In this document: positions 45,234 through 56,377 of the stretch, piece by piece
Layout of the letters: each line of letters begins with the position of its first letter
Numbering within the stretch: the first letter of the stretch is position 1
Notes under the pieces: generated by a model
What the model saw: the letters and a program-made list of their open reading frames with translations, nothing else
What the model was told of the DNA's origin: nothing
The model's database searches: none
DNA from: Microlunatus parietis
GTDB taxonomy: Bacteria; Actinomycetota; Actinomycetes; Propionibacteriales; Propionibacteriaceae
Length of the DNA: 64,000 bases
Direction of reading: 5' to 3'
NCBI RefSeq assembly: GCF_013407955.1
Contig: NZ_JACCBU010000001.1
Span: 5,518,001 to 5,582,000, forward strand
Translations under genes and position numbers: made by a program

Positions 45234-45503
45234 GTGATTGTTGCGCCCGTTCCGATGATGACCGTGCCTGTGTTGGTCTTCTCCATCGTTCTCGTGGTCA
45301 CCAGTGTGATCCTGGCCTTGTTCATCCTCATGCATAAGGGGAGAGGCGGCGGTCTGTCCGACCTGTTCGGCGGGGGCATGTCGACGTCCATGGGCGGAAC
45401 GTCCGTGGCGGAGCGCAATCTGGACCGACTGACGATCATCGTCGCAGCGGTCTGGCTGGCCAGCATCGTGGCCTTGGGTCTGCTCTACAAGCTGCAGAGT
45501 TGA
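45234..45503 (+). CDS. secG: SecG, preprotein translocase subunit
   Basis: An 89-residue membrane protein of the SecYEG channel. Two TM helices (VLVFSIVLVVTSVILALFIL near 13-32 and TIIVAAVWLASIVALGLLY near 67-85) flank the family loop LMHKGRGGGLSDLFGG. GTG 45234 follows a leaderless promoter; ATG 45255 is an alternative. The tpiA-secG neighbourhood is conserved in actinobacteria. Confidence 0.94.
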   Translation: MIVAPVPMMTVPVLVFSIVLVVTSVILALFILMHKGRGGGLSDLFGGGMSTSMGGTSVAERNLDRLTIIVAAVWLASIVALGLLYKLQS

Positions 45504-45583
45504 GCGCGGACCATCTCCGCTGCCGCTCCGTTTCGGCTTGATCATCGCTTTCCTGTGCTCGATTTCTGAGGGAGATTTCTACC

Positions 45584-45940
45584 GTGGCTAGTGGGAGCGC
45601 CATCAAGGGCAGCCGTGTCGGCTCCGGCCCGATGGGCGAGGCGGAGCGTGGCGAAACGGCTCCGCGGCTCTACGTTTCATACTTCTGCGCGAACGCGCAC
45701 GAGACCAGGCCCGCCTTCGCGGCCGAGGCGCAGATCCCGGAGACCTGGGACTGCCCGCGCTGCGGCCTGCCGGCCAACCTGGACTCGGACAATCCGCCGC
45801 CCCCGCCGCGGATCGAGCCGTACAAGACGCATCTTGCCTACGTGAAGGAGCGCCGCACCGACTCGGAGGCGGATGACATCCTGAGCGAGGCCCTGCAAGC
45901 CCTGCGGGACCGCCGCGCTCGCGGCGAGGTCATCTACTGA
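45584..45940 (+). CDS. rbpA: RbpA, RNA polymerase-binding protein
   Basis: A 118-residue actinobacteria-specific RNA polymerase partner that stabilises the holoenzyme with the principal sigma factors. The N-terminal tail ASGSAIKGSRVGSGPMGEAER is typical, Cys35, His39, Cys57 and Cys60 form the zinc knuckle region, and the C-terminal sigma-interacting helices read TDSEADDILSEALQALRDRR. GTG 45584 follows GAGGGAG. A GC-rich terminator follows 13 nt downstream. Confidence 0.96.
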   Translation: MASGSAIKGSRVGSGPMGEAERGETAPRLYVSYFCANAHETRPAFAAEAQIPETWDCPRCGLPANLDSDNPPPPPRIEPYKTHLAYVKERRTDSEADDILSEALQALRDRRARGEVIY

Positions 45941-45952
45941 TCAACTTCTGAG

Positions 45953-45988
45953 GTGCCTCGCCGCGGTGCGGATCGCGGCGAGGCGGCA
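45953..45988 (+). terminator. terminator after rbpA
   Basis: GCCTCGCCGCG (45955-45965) pairs perfectly with CGCGGCGAGGC (45974-45984) around 8 nt, and flanking bases extend the stem to GTGCC/GGCAC with a mismatch. TTTTC follows after 15 nt. Confidence 0.65.
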
Positions 45989-46060
45989 CTGCTTGCGGGA
46001 TTTTCATGATCATGGCCTGATTCAACTTGATCAACTCCGTCGCAATCGGTCGACGCTCAG

Positions 46061-46484
46061 CGGAGGACATCGTCGAGCGACGTCGCGTCGAGGACACGCA
46101 AGCTCCATGTCTGGAGCTGGTCTGCGGGTGCGACGTGGATGGTGTCAAGGGCCGTCCGAGAGAGTGGGCCGAACCTGTGCTCGAGTTGCCGTACCAATGC
46201 GTCGGCCAGCCCTTCCGCTCGGCCTTCGGCGCGGAGCATCTCGGCCGTGGTCAGGCGGGTCACCGCAGCCCGTCGCGCGGTCAACGGAGGACTTCGTCGA
46301 GCGTCGTCGCGTCGAGCACACGCAAGCTCCAGGTCCGGAGCTGGTCTGTGGAGGCGGCGTGGATGGTGTCGAGGGCCGTCCGAGAGAGTGGGCCGAACTT
46401 GTGCTCGAGCTGCTCTACCAAAGCGTCGGCTTTCCCTTCCGCTCGGCCTTCGGCGCGGAGCATCTCGGCGGTGGTCATGTAGGC
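46061..46484 (-). repeat. tandem duplication of about 200 bp, period 224
   Basis: 46061-46260 and 46285-46484 are diverged direct copies of the 3' end of the Rpn-family gene. Both keep the reading frame and stop codon. The two encoded 64-residue peptides differ at about nine positions. Confidence 0.8.
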
Positions 46485-47303
46485 CTCCTCTGCGGTCGGT
46501 CCGAGCTGGTTGAACAGTTCGCGTAGTTCGTCGGGGGCGCGACTCGCCCACCAACTCAATGTACGTCACCAGGGCCCGGAAGTCCTCGAGCCCACCGCTG
46601 GTCTCCAGGACCGCCCTGAGGTCGTCGGCCCAGGGCCGCAGTTGGTCGGCGAGTTCGGTGTTGCCGGCGGCGATCTTGAGGAGGAGCAGCGCGATCCGGG
46701 CGGACGGGGTGAGTGGTCGGCTGCGTAGGTCCTGGAGGTCGAGGCGGGTCAGGTCGTCGAGCAGGAAGCGGAACCGGGGTTGGTAGGCGGCTGCCACGTC
46801 CCAGGCGTCGGCGTCGATGTCGAGCATTTCGGCGATGTCGCTCGGGCCGGTCCACGGGCGACGGTTGTGGTGGACGACCAGGGGGAGGACGGGCGGCAGG
46901 CGGGTGGCTCCGTGGTTGTCCTTGACATAGCGGTCCCAGATCCGTACGACGTACTGGAGCATGCGGAACGGCATGGTCGGGTCGAGACCACCCCACGACG
47001 TTCTTCTCCTCCGCTGCGCTCCCCCGAACAACGCCGCGGGGACCCCGGGGTTCTGCTCTGGTGTTCGACCAGGATGTAGATGAAGGCTTGGCTGCCGTCC
47101 AGTGGGGCTGAGAAGAGCAGGTCGGAGTGTCGCCAGCTGAGGTCGGTGTCGACGAAGCTCGCGGGGACCCGGGTCAGTTGATCAAGGTCGAGCCGTGCGA
47201 CCAGGTCGGCGGGGAACACCGAGCGGAGTTGAGAGGCCGCGTTCGCCGGTTCGCCGAGGACGCGGCGGAACACCGAGTCGTGATGGTGGCTGGGCTGAGA
47301 CAT
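46061..47303 (-). pseudogene. Rpn/PD-(D/E)XK nuclease-transposase-family gene, frameshifted, with duplicated 3' end
   Basis: Pieces of one protein lie in two frames. From ATG 47303, HHHDSVFRRVLGEPANAASQL and DTDLSWRHSDLLFSAPLDG (the nuclease core) end at LVEHQS, where about 60 nt of foreign-looking sequence (about 46990-47050) shifts the frame. MPFRMLQYVVRIWDRYVKDN to RALVTYIELVGES follow, then a second shift near 46540 leads to SWWASRAPDELRELF and a C-terminal part with TTAEMLRAEGRAEG and WSLRVLDATTLDEVL (stop 46281). A diverged copy of that 64-residue end follows immediately (stop 46057). Rpn proteins are DNA nucleases linked to recombination; this one is inactive. Confidence 0.8.
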
Positions 47304-47350
47304 GGGGCCAACCTAGAGAGCGGCGCCGACGTTTCGTACACCCTCCGGAT

Positions 47351-47408
47351 CGACCGGTCACAAACTGCAGCGACACGCCGTCAAAACCGCTGCTTTTGTG
47401 ACTGGTCG
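47351..47408 (-). terminator. long imperfect inverted repeat after pgl
   Basis: CGACCGGTCACAAA (47351-47364) with CTGCAGC after it, and GCTGC plus TTTTGTGACTGGTCG (47389-47408), pair over about 20 bp with one or two mismatches. It begins 4 nt after the pgl stop in the direction of transcription and probably ends the tkt-tal-zwf-opcA-pgl transcript. Confidence 0.55.
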
Positions 47409-47411
47409 GCG

Positions 47412-48152
47412 TTAGAGGAGGCCGCGTTGGGTGAGGTCGGCGGGGAGTTCGGCGGCGGCTTCGCGGTCCAGCAGCCACAAGGTACGGTCGCGGCCGCGGG
47501 TCCCGGCGCCCGGGACCTGGACCGGACCGGTGCGGAGCAGGGCCAGCGCGACGGCCTTGGCCTTGTCGGCGCCGCTGACCAGGAACCAGACCTCGGCCGC
47601 GTTGTTGATCACCTCGAGGGTCAGGCTGATCCGCTCCGGCGGCGGCTTGGGGGAGGAGCGGACGGCGATCACCCGGCCGGGCTCGTACGAGGACGGATGC
47701 TCCGGGAACAGCGACGCGACGTGGCCGTCCGGGCCGAGGCCGAGCAGGCAGACGTCGAACTGCGTGCCCCCGAGTTCCTCGTCGTACGCCTCCGCCGCGT
47801 CGTCCAGCCCGGTGCCGCCGTCGGTCGCGGGCATCGGGTGGATCTGCTCGGCGGGGATGCCGAGCGGGGCGAGCTGCGCGATCGCCGGCTCGGCGTTGCG
47901 GTCCTCGCTGTCCGTCGGGACGAACCGCTCGTCGCCCCACCACAGCTCGACCCGGCCCCAGTCCACGGCGGAGTTGCGGCCCTCCGCCGCCAGCCGCTGG
48001 TAGGCGCGGGTGGCGATCCGGCCGCCGGTGAGGCAGAGCCGGGCCACCCGGCCGGCCGTCTGCAGCTCGACGATCCGGGCCAGCAGGCGGGCCACCAGGG
48101 CCTCGGCGACGGCGTCCGCGTCCGCGTGCAGCAGGACGCTCCCGTCGCTCAT
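47412..48152 (-). CDS. pgl: 6-phosphogluconolactonase
   Basis: A 246-residue pentose phosphate pathway enzyme that hydrolyses the lactone made by Zwf. LCLTGGRIATRAYQRLA, VELWWGDERFVPTDSEDRN and LLGLGPDGHVASLFPEHP are the NagB/pgl-family signatures with the catalytic histidine in GHVASLFP. Its ATG overlaps the opcA stop by 4 nt. It is the last gene of a five-gene minus-strand block. Confidence 0.96.
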   Translation of the reverse strand: MSDGSVLLHADADAVAEALVARLLARIVELQTAGRVARLCLTGGRIATRAYQRLAAEGRNSAVDWGRVELWWGDERFVPTDSEDRNAEPAIAQLAPLGIPAEQIHPMPATDGGTGLDDAAEAYDEELGGTQFDVCLLGLGPDGHVASLFPEHPSSYEPGRVIAVRSSPKPPPERISLTLEVINNAAEVWFLVSGADKAKAVALALLRTGPVQVPGAGTRGRDRTLWLLDREAAAELPADLTQRGLL

Positions 48153-49210
48153 CGCGAGGCCTTCCGGGTGCTCTTCTTCGCGGCCGCCGTCTTCTGGGCA
48201 CTGCCGCGGGCCGCCGCCGTCTTCTGCGTCGCGCCCTTCACTGCGACAGTACGTGCGGCGGCGGTCCGCTGCCCGGACGTCTTCTTCGCGGCGGTCTTCT
48301 TGGCCGAGCCGCGCCCGTTCCGGCGGTACGCGTTCAGAGTGGCGGCGAAGACGTCGTCGTGGTCCATCCGGCGCAGTTCCTCGGTGATCAACTCGGTCAC
48401 CTCGCGGCGCTTCAGCGCGACCAGCCGGTTCGGCTGGCCGGGCACCGAATAGGAGGCCAGCCGGCCGTCCGGCCGGGTGATCGCGATGTCACCGGCCGCC
48501 GTGGTCATCCGGACCGCGGTGATGCCCGGCCCGTCGCTGGGGCGCAGCTTGACCTCCACCTTGAGCCGGGACCGCAGCCAGGCGGCGAGCAGCTCGGCGG
48601 ACGGGTTGGACCGCTCGGCCTCCACCTCGGCGCTGCGGATCCGGGCCGGGTACTGGTCCAGCGAGGCGGCCAGCAGGGCCCGCCAGGGCGTCAGCCGGGT
48701 CCAGCACAGGTCGGTGTCGCCCTCCTCGTAGGTCTCGGACCGCTCCCGCAGCGCCGCCAGCGGCCGGGCCGCGGTGGCCGAGTCGGTGATCCGCCGCCGG
48801 GCCAGCTGGGCGAGCTCGTCCTGGGCCGGATTGTTCGGGCACTTGCCGGGCCACCAGATCACCACCGGCGAGTCCGGCAGCAGCAGCGGCCGGACCACGG
48901 AGGCCTGGTGCCGGGCCAGTTCGCCGCGCATCCGGATGATCACCACCTCGCCGGTGGTGCCCTCGCCGATGCGTACCTCGGCGTCCAGCCCGGCCCGCCG
49001 GCCGTTACCGGACACCACCAGCAGGATCCGGCAGGGATGCTCCCGGCCGGCCGCGACGGCCGACTCCAGGGCATCCTCGTAATGATCTTCGTCGGTGACG
49101 ATGATCAAGGTGAGCACCATGCCCATGGTGGGGGAGCCGGCGTTGCGCCGGGCCCGCAGCAGGGCGCTGGAGATCTTCGCCGACGTGGTGTCGGACAGAC
49201 TGATGATCAT
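48149..49210 (-). CDS. opcA: OpcA, glucose-6-phosphate dehydrogenase assembly protein, with a histone-H1-like tail
   Basis: A 353-residue protein needed for or modulating Zwf activity in actinobacteria and cyanobacteria. MIISLSDTTSAKISSALLRA is the family start, and PVVIWWPGKCPNNPAQDELA and SAELLAAWLRSRLKVEVK are conserved blocks. From about residue 303 the protein continues with a 50-residue Lys/Ala/Thr-rich tail (for example KKTAAKKTS, QKTAAARGS, KKSTRKASR) not expected in this family and similar in composition to DNA-binding tails. It is coupled to pgl and sits 22 nt after zwf. Confidence 0.94.
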   Translation of the reverse strand: MIISLSDTTSAKISSALLRARRNAGSPTMGMVLTLIIVTDEDHYEDALESAVAAGREHPCRILLVVSGNGRRAGLDAEVRIGEGTTGEVVIIRMRGELARHQASVVRPLLLPDSPVVIWWPGKCPNNPAQDELAQLARRRITDSATAARPLAALRERSETYEEGDTDLCWTRLTPWRALLAASLDQYPARIRSAEVEAERSNPSAELLAAWLRSRLKVEVKLRPSDGPGITAVRMTTAAGDIAITRPDGRLASYSVPGQPNRLVALKRREVTELITEELRRMDHDDVFAATLNAYRRNGRGSAKKTAAKKTSGQRTAAARTVAVKGATQKTAAARGSAQKTAAAKKSTRKASR

Positions 49211-49232
49211 GCTGCGTCCTCTCGGTTCATGA

Positions 49233-50767
<1,535 letters not shown>

Positions 50768-50768
<1 letters not shown>

Positions 50769-51901
50769 CAGGCGTTGCTTCCCGAGTTCGAGGCGGCCGT
50801 GGCGGCGGCCAGGGCCGCGGTCACGGTGTCGACCAGTTCGGTCCAGGAGGCGGCGAACTTCTCGACGCCCTCCCGTTCCAGGACGGCCACCACGTCGTCG
50901 TACTCGACGCCGAGCTCGGCCAGCCCGTCCAGCACGGCCTGAGCATCGCCGGCGGTTCCGGTGACGGTGTCGCCGCGCACCTCGCCATGATCGGCGAACG
51001 CCTGCATCGTCTTCTCCGGCATCGTGTTCACGGTGTCGGCGACGACCAGTTCGGTGACGTAGAGGGTGTCCGGGTAGGCGGGATCCTTGGTGCCGGTGGA
51101 CGCCCACAGCGGCCGCTGCTTCCGCGCCCCCTTCGCCTCCAGCGTGGCGAACCGCTCGCTGCCGAAGACGTCCTGGAACAGCGCGTACGCGAGCCGCGCG
51201 TTGGCGATCGCCGCCTTGCCGCGCAGCGCGGTGGCCAGATCGGAGCCGATCTTGTCCAGCCGCTTGTCCACCTCGGTGTCCACCCGGGACACGAAGAACG
51301 ACGCCACGGAATGGATCTGAGCAAGATCACGACCGGCCGCGGCCGCCTGCTCCAGCCCGGTCAGGTACGCGTCGATCACCGCGCGATACCGCTCCAGCGC
51401 GAAGATCAGCGTCACGTTGACGTTGATCCCCTCGGCGATCGCCGCGGTGATCGCGGGCAGCCCGGCCTCGGTGGCCGGGATCTTGACGAACGCGTTCGGC
51501 CGGTCCACCAGGGCCCAAAGTTCCTTGGCCTGCGCGACGGTGGCCTCGGTGTCGTGGGCCAGCCCGGGATCGACCTCGATCGACACCCGGCCGTCGACGC
51601 CGCCGGTCGCCGCCGCGGTGGCGGTCAGCACGTCGCAGGCGTTGCGGACGTCGTCGGTGGTGATCTTGGTGATCGCGTCGGCCGGCGTCGTGTCCACGGC
51701 GGCGAGCTCGGCGATCTGCTCGTCGTACGCGGTGCCCTGGCTCAACGCCGTGGCAAAGATCGTCGGGTTGGTGGTGACGCCGACGACGTGTGAGTCCTTG
51801 ATCAGTTCGGCCAGGTTTCCGGTGTTCAACCGGTCCCGGGACAGATCGTCGAGCCAGATCGAAACGCCGGCCTCCGACAGTGCCTTCAGTCGATCGGTCA
51901 T
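50768..51901 (-). CDS. tal: transaldolase
   Basis: A 377-residue pentose phosphate enzyme. [22 protein letters not shown] and [15 protein letters not shown] are the family N-terminal signatures. [30 protein letters not shown] (Schiff-base lysine) and [18 protein letters not shown] follow. It is the long actinobacterial form. ATG 51901 follows GAGGAG, and the start is 22 nt after the tkt stop. Confidence 0.97.
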
Positions 51902-51923
51902 GGGAAGTAGCTCCTCGGGATAG

Positions 51924-54128
51924 TTAGCGATCGTTGGTCGCCGCACCAGGGTTCGCCGCGTCGTCCCCCGGGCCGATCGGGCCGGATGCGGCGGTGTGGG
52001 CCGGCGCGGGCCCGGACAACGCCTTGGCCGCCGTCAGGCTCTCCTCGGCCGCCGCGACGACGGCCTCCGGAGTGAAGCCGAATTCCTTGAACACCGTGCC
52101 CGCCGACGCGCTCGCGCCGTAATGATCGATGCTGACGATCCGGCCGGCGTCGCCGACCAGGTCCCGCCAGTCCTGCCGTACGCCGGCCTCGACGCTGACC
52201 CGGGCCCGCACCTGCGGCGGAATCACCGAGTCGCGATAGTCGTCGTCCTGGGCGTCGAACCATTCCTTACAAGGCAACGAGACCACTCGGGCCGCTATTC
52301 CGCTGGCCTTGAGTTGATCTTGGGCGGCGACCGCCAATTGCACCTCCGAGCCGGTCCCGATCAAGATCACGTCCGGGTCGCCGTCGGCGTCGCGCAGCAC
52401 GTAGCCGCCCTTCGCCACCCCGGAGGCGTCGGCGAAACCGTCCGTGCCGCGCGGGAACGTCGGCACGTTCTGCCGGGTCAGCGCCAGGCCGGCCGGGCGG
52501 TCGGTGTTGGACAGGATTGTCGCCCAGGCCACCGAGGTCTCGTTGGCGTCCGCCGGCCGGACCACGTCCAGGCCGGGGATCGCCCGCAGCGCCGCGAGTT
52601 GCTCGATCGGCTGGTGGGTCGGGCCGTCCTCGCCGACGCCGATCGAGTCGTGCGTCCAGACGTACGTCACCGGCAGCTTCATCAGCGCCGCCAGCCGGAC
52701 CGCGGGCCGCATGTAGTCGCTGAAGACCAGGAACGTGCCGCCGTAGGGGCGGGTCCCGCCGTGCAGCACGATGCCGTTCATGATCGAACCCATGGCGTGC
52801 TCGCGGATGCCGAAGTGCAGCGTCCGGCCGTACGGGTTGCCGGGGAACTTCTTGGACTGCCGGTCGTCGGGCAGGAAGCTCGGCTGGTTGTCCATCGTCG
52901 TGTTGTTGGAGCCGGCCAGGTCGGCCGAACCGCCCCACAGCTCGGGCAGCACGTCGGCCAGCGCGTTCAGCACCTTGCCGGACGCGGCCCGGGTGGCCAG
53001 CCCCTTCGGGTCGGCGTCGAAGGTCGGGAACGCGGCCGCGAGATCGTCCGGCAGCGACCGGGTGCTCAGCCGGTCCAGCAGCGCCTTCCGCTCCGGGTTC
53101 GCCTGGGCCCAGGCCTCGAAGTCCTTGGTCCACTCGGCCTGGGCGGCGGCGCCGCGCTCGCCGAGCTTGCGGGCGTGCGCCAGCACGTCGTCGGCAACCT
53201 CGAAGGTCGTGGCCGGATCGAAGCCGAGCACCTCCTTGGTCGCCGCGACCTCCTCCTCGCCGAGCGCGCTGCCGTGCGCACCGCCGGTGCCCTGCGCGGA
53301 CGGCGCGGGCCAGCCGATGATCGTCTTCAGCTCGATGAAGCTGGGCCGGTCGGTCACCTCACGGGCCGCCGCCAGCGCCGCGTCGAGCGCCGCGACGTCC
53401 TCGACGTAGTTGGTGTCGCCGTTGGTCCAGTCGACCGTCTGGACGTGCCAGCCGTACGCCTCGTACCGGGCCGCGGTGTCCTCGGAGAGGGCGATGTTGG
53501 TGTCGTCCTCGATCGAGATCTTGTTGCTGTCGTAGATCAGGGTCAGGTTGCCCAGCCGCTGGGTGGCGGCCAGCGAGGAGGCCTCGCTGGCGATGCCCTC
53601 CTCGATGTCGCCGTCCGAGGCGAGCACGTAGATCTGGTGATCGAACGGCGACGTACCGGGGGCGGCCTCGGGGTCGTACAGACCGCGCTCGCGGCGGGCG
53701 GCCATCGCCATCCCGACCGCGTTGCCGACGCCCTGGCCGAGCGGCCCGGTGGTGGTCTCGACGCCGGCGGTGTGGCCGTGCTCGGGGTGGCCCGGGGTCT
53801 TCGAGCCCCAGGTCCGCAACGACTTCAGGTCGTCCAGCTCGAGGCCGAAGCCGCCGAGGAACAACTGCAGATAGAGGGTCAGACTGGAGTGCCCGCAGCT
53901 GAGCACGAACCGGTCCCGGCCGAGCCAGGTCGGATCGTTCGGGTTGTGCCGCATCACCTTCTGGAACAGCAGGTACGCCGCCGGGGCCAGACTCATCGCC
54001 GTGCCGGGATGTCCGTTGCCGACCTTCTGCACGGCGTCCGCGGCGAGCACCCGTACGGTGTCGATCGCGCGCGCGTCCAGCTCGGTCCAGCCCTCCGGCA
54101 GCACCGTCTTCTCTGTGGTGTTGGTCAC
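51924..54128 (-). CDS. tkt: transketolase
   Basis: A 734-residue thiamine-diphosphate enzyme of the non-oxidative pentose phosphate pathway. [43 protein letters not shown] and the ThDP motif [24 protein letters not shown] cover the first domain. The second has [11 protein letters not shown] and [15 protein letters not shown] with the catalytic glutamate, then [16 protein letters not shown]. The end extends about 25 residues past the usual stop with a Pro/Gly/Ala tail. The GTG start follows AAGGGGAA. It leads the minus-strand block and is divergent from ctaB. Confidence 0.98.
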   Translation of the reverse strand: MTNTTEKTVLPEGWTELDARAIDTVRVLAADAVQKVGNGHPGTAMSLAPAAYLLFQKVMRHNPNDPTWLGRDRFVLSCGHSSLTLYLQLFLGGFGLELDDLKSLRTWGSKTPGHPEHGHTAGVETTTGPLGQGVGNAVGMAMAARRERGLYDPEAAPGTSPFDHQIYVLASDGDIEEGIASEASSLAATQRLGNLTLIYDSNKISIEDDTNIALSEDTAARYEAYGWHVQTVDWTNGDTNYVEDVAALDAALAAAREVTDRPSFIELKTIIGWPAPSAQGTGGAHGSALGEEEVAATKEVLGFDPATTFEVADDVLAHARKLGERGAAAQAEWTKDFEAWAQANPERKALLDRLSTRSLPDDLAAAFPTFDADPKGLATRAASGKVLNALADVLPELWGGSADLAGSNNTTMDNQPSFLPDDRQSKKFPGNPYGRTLHFGIREHAMGSIMNGIVLHGGTRPYGGTFLVFSDYMRPAVRLAALMKLPVTYVWTHDSIGVGEDGPTHQPIEQLAALRAIPGLDVVRPADANETSVAWATILSNTDRPAGLALTRQNVPTFPRGTDGFADASGVAKGGYVLRDADGDPDVILIGTGSEVQLAVAAQDQLKASGIAARVVSLPCKEWFDAQDDDYRDSVIPPQVRARVSVEAGVRQDWRDLVGDAGRIVSIDHYGASASAGTVFKEFGFTPEAVVAAAEESLTAAKALSGPAPAHTAASGPIGPGDDAANPGAATNDR

Positions 54129-54340
54129 TCGGTTCCCCTTGCTCGTTCCAGGCGATGAACAGGCCTGAGCCTACTCGGAGCGCACCTCGGCGTGATGCCA
54201 GGGCGCAGGTGTGGACATGGTGCGCCGGGCCGAGTGTGCGCCCGCCGAGAAGGGACCCTAGACTGCCGGAGGCGGACCGCCCACCGTAGCGGTTTCCGCC
54301 CGGCAGTTGACCCCCGAGTACGAGTGAGCGAGACAAGTCT
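54129..54340. promoter_or_regulatory. divergent promoter region tkt/ctaB
   Basis: 212 nt. TAGACT at 54258-54263 is the best -10-like hexamer toward ctaB. No clear palindromic operator is seen. Divergent tkt and ctaB is the normal actinobacterial order. Confidence 0.35.
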
Positions 54341-55303
54341 GTGACGAGCGTCGAGGTGCCCGGTCCGACAGCGACCGAGCCCCGATCCGACCCGCAGACG
54401 GACCAATCGGCCGTCCGCGTCCGCGACGTGCTCGCCGCCTACGTCGGCCTGACCAAGCCCCGGATCATCGAGCTGCTGCTGGTCACGACCGTGCCGGCCA
54501 TGTTCCTCGCCGCGCGGGGCATCCCGTCGCTGGCCCTGGTCGCGCTGACCCTGGTCGGCGGCACCCTGGCGGCGGCCAGCGCGAACGTCTTCAACTGCGT
54601 ACTCGACCGGGACATCGACGAGCGGATGCGCCGGACCCGGCGCCGGCCGTTGCCACGGCACGCCGTCGGGCCGCGGGCCGCGACGATCTTCGGTGCCGTG
54701 CTCGGCGTGGTGTCGACGCTCTGGCTCGGCTTCTTCGTCAACTGGCTGTCGGCCTTCCTGGCGCTGGGCGCGAACGCCTTCTACATCTTCGTCTACACGC
54801 TGTGGCTCAAGCGCCGTACCTCACAGAACATCGTCTGGGGCGGCATCGCCGGCTGCTTCCCGCCCCTGATCGGCTGGACCGCGGTGACCGGGTCGCTGGA
54901 CTGGGCCCCGTTCGTCCTGTTCGGCGTCGTCTTCCTCTGGACGCCGCCACACACCTGGGCGCTGGCCATGCGCTACCGCGAGGACTACGCCGCCGCCGAG
55001 GTGCCGATGCTGCCGGTGGTCAAGTCGGCGCCGGTGGTGACGAAGCGGATCTGGATCTACTCACTGGCGACGGTCGGCATGTCGCTGCTGCTCTGGCCGG
55101 TGGCCGGGACCGGCTGGCTCTATCCGCTGGTGGCCGGCGTGCTCGGCGCCGCGCTGATGGTCGAGGCGACGCTGCTGGCCCGGCGGGCGGTGCAGGGACA
55201 GACCGACGCGGCGCTGAAGCCGATGCGCCTGTTCCACTGGTCCAATTCCTACCTGGCGCTGCTGTTCGTCGCCGCCGCGGTCGACCCGCTGATCTTCGGC
55301 TGA
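54341..55303 (+). CDS. ctaB: protoheme IX farnesyltransferase (heme O synthase)
   Basis: A 320-residue polytopic membrane enzyme that adds a farnesyl group to heme B for cytochrome oxidase. The UbiA-type Asp-rich motif is [24 protein letters not shown] (given here as [12 protein letters not shown] followed by RTRRRPLP), and the second Asp-rich region is [18 protein letters not shown]. About nine TM helices are visible. GTG 54341 begins a short hydrophilic N-terminus before TM1. It is followed by a set of CGCGACC repeats. Confidence 0.96.
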   Translation: MTSVEVPGPTATEPRSDPQTDQSAVRVRDVLAAYVGLTKPRIIELLLVTTVPAMFLAARGIPSLALVALTLVGGTLAAASANVFNCVLDRDIDERMRRTRRRPLPRHAVGPRAATIFGAVLGVVSTLWLGFFVNWLSAFLALGANAFYIFVYTLWLKRRTSQNIVWGGIAGCFPPLIGWTAVTGSLDWAPFVLFGVVFLWTPPHTWALAMRYREDYAAAEVPMLPVVKSAPVVTKRIWIYSLATVGMSLLLWPVAGTGWLYPLVAGVLGAALMVEATLLARRAVQGQTDAALKPMRLFHWSNSYLALLFVAAAVDPLIFG

Positions 55304-55325
55304 CCGGACGGCCTCGACGCGCAGC

Positions 55326-55389
55326 CGCGACCGTTGTATCCATCCGCGACCATTGCGACGGTCGCGTTTGCGTGGAACGGTCGCGGATG
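55326..55389. repeat. nested inverted repeats with CGCGACC cores
   Basis: CGCGACCGT (55326-55334) pairs with ACGGTCGCG (55358-55366), and CATCCGCGACC (55341-55351) pairs with GGTCGCGGATG (55379-55389). All are perfect. The two pairs interleave (direct, direct, inverted, inverted), so only one can fold at a time. Located 23 nt after ctaB. Confidence 0.6.
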
Positions 55390-55552
55390 ACCTGTGGAAC
55401 GGTACGGCAGAGGAGCACAGGCTGGGAAAACTCCTGGCCTGGGATGCGTCTTCCAGGTGAATTTGTGGCACAGAGGGGTAGCGGACCGCCTATTCCGCAG
55501 GGTTGACTCGTGGTGCAGGCAACTTTTCGGCTCAACTGCGAGGAGACGAACC

Positions 55553-56350
55553 ATGTGCACTGACCATGAAGCAACGAATCCCACCTCGAGCCTGCTGCGC
55601 CGGCGCGGGTTCCTGCGCGGCGTCGGCATCGCCGGGCTCGGCGTCGTGGGCGTCGGAGCGCTGGGAGTCCAGCCGGCGTTCGCGGCCACCTCCCAGAACG
55701 GCTGGCCGGCGGCCGAGAACCTCGCCGTGAACCGCGACTTCAACGTGGGCGGCGTGAAGTTCCCGCAGGGCGTCGCGCCGGGAGCTCCGGAGACCATCCT
55801 CGGCTTCGTCGCCCGGCAGTACGTCGACACCGTCGAAGCGCTGATCACGCCGGGCTGTTGGGGCTTCAACTACCGCACCATCGGCGGCGGCACCACGCTG
55901 TCCAACCACGCCAGCGGCACCGCGCTCGACTTCAACGCGCCGAAGCACCCGCAGGGCAGCCGCGGCACGTTCAACGCACCCCAGGTCTCGGCGATCCGGG
56001 CCATCCTGAACTACTGCGAGGGCGTGGTCCGCTGGGGCGGCGACTATAGCGGCACCCCCGACGAGATGCACTTCGAGCTGAACAAGCCGCCCGGAGACCC
56101 GGCGGTGGACGCCTTGGTGGCCAAGATCGGCGGCACCCCGCCGCCCCCGCCGACGATCAAGGAAGGCAGCACCGGCGAGGCGGTGAAGCGGGCCCAGACG
56201 GCGCTGAACGCGAAGGGGAACTACGGCCTGGTCGTCGACGGCGTGTTCGGTGCCAAGACGAAGGCCGCCGTGATCGACTTCCAGTCCAAGAACGGGCTGA
56301 CCGCGGACGGTATCGTCGGTCCGAAGACCTGGGAGAAACTGCTCGCCTGA
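55553..56350 (+). CDS. Tat-exported M15-type peptidase with peptidoglycan-binding domain
   Basis: A 265-residue secreted protein. A Tat signal (RRRGFLRGVGIAGLGVVGVG) precedes a D-alanyl-D-alanine carboxypeptidase-like (M15) domain with SNHASGTALDF (HxxGxAxD) near 117 and DEMHFEL near 175. A Pro-rich linker (TPPPPPTIKEG) leads to a PG_binding_1 domain at 205-265 (VDGVFGAKTKAAVIDFQ). It likely trims or crosslinks peptidoglycan peptides. GAGGAGA precedes ATG 55553. The next gene carries a nearly identical binding module. Confidence 0.85.
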   Translation: MCTDHEATNPTSSLLRRRGFLRGVGIAGLGVVGVGALGVQPAFAATSQNGWPAAENLAVNRDFNVGGVKFPQGVAPGAPETILGFVARQYVDTVEALITPGCWGFNYRTIGGGTTLSNHASGTALDFNAPKHPQGSRGTFNAPQVSAIRAILNYCEGVVRWGGDYSGTPDEMHFELNKPPGDPAVDALVAKIGGTPPPPPTIKEGSTGEAVKRAQTALNAKGNYGLVVDGVFGAKTKAAVIDFQSKNGLTADGIVGPKTWEKLLA

Positions 56351-56377
56351 GCTTCCCGACCGAGAGGGGAAACGATC

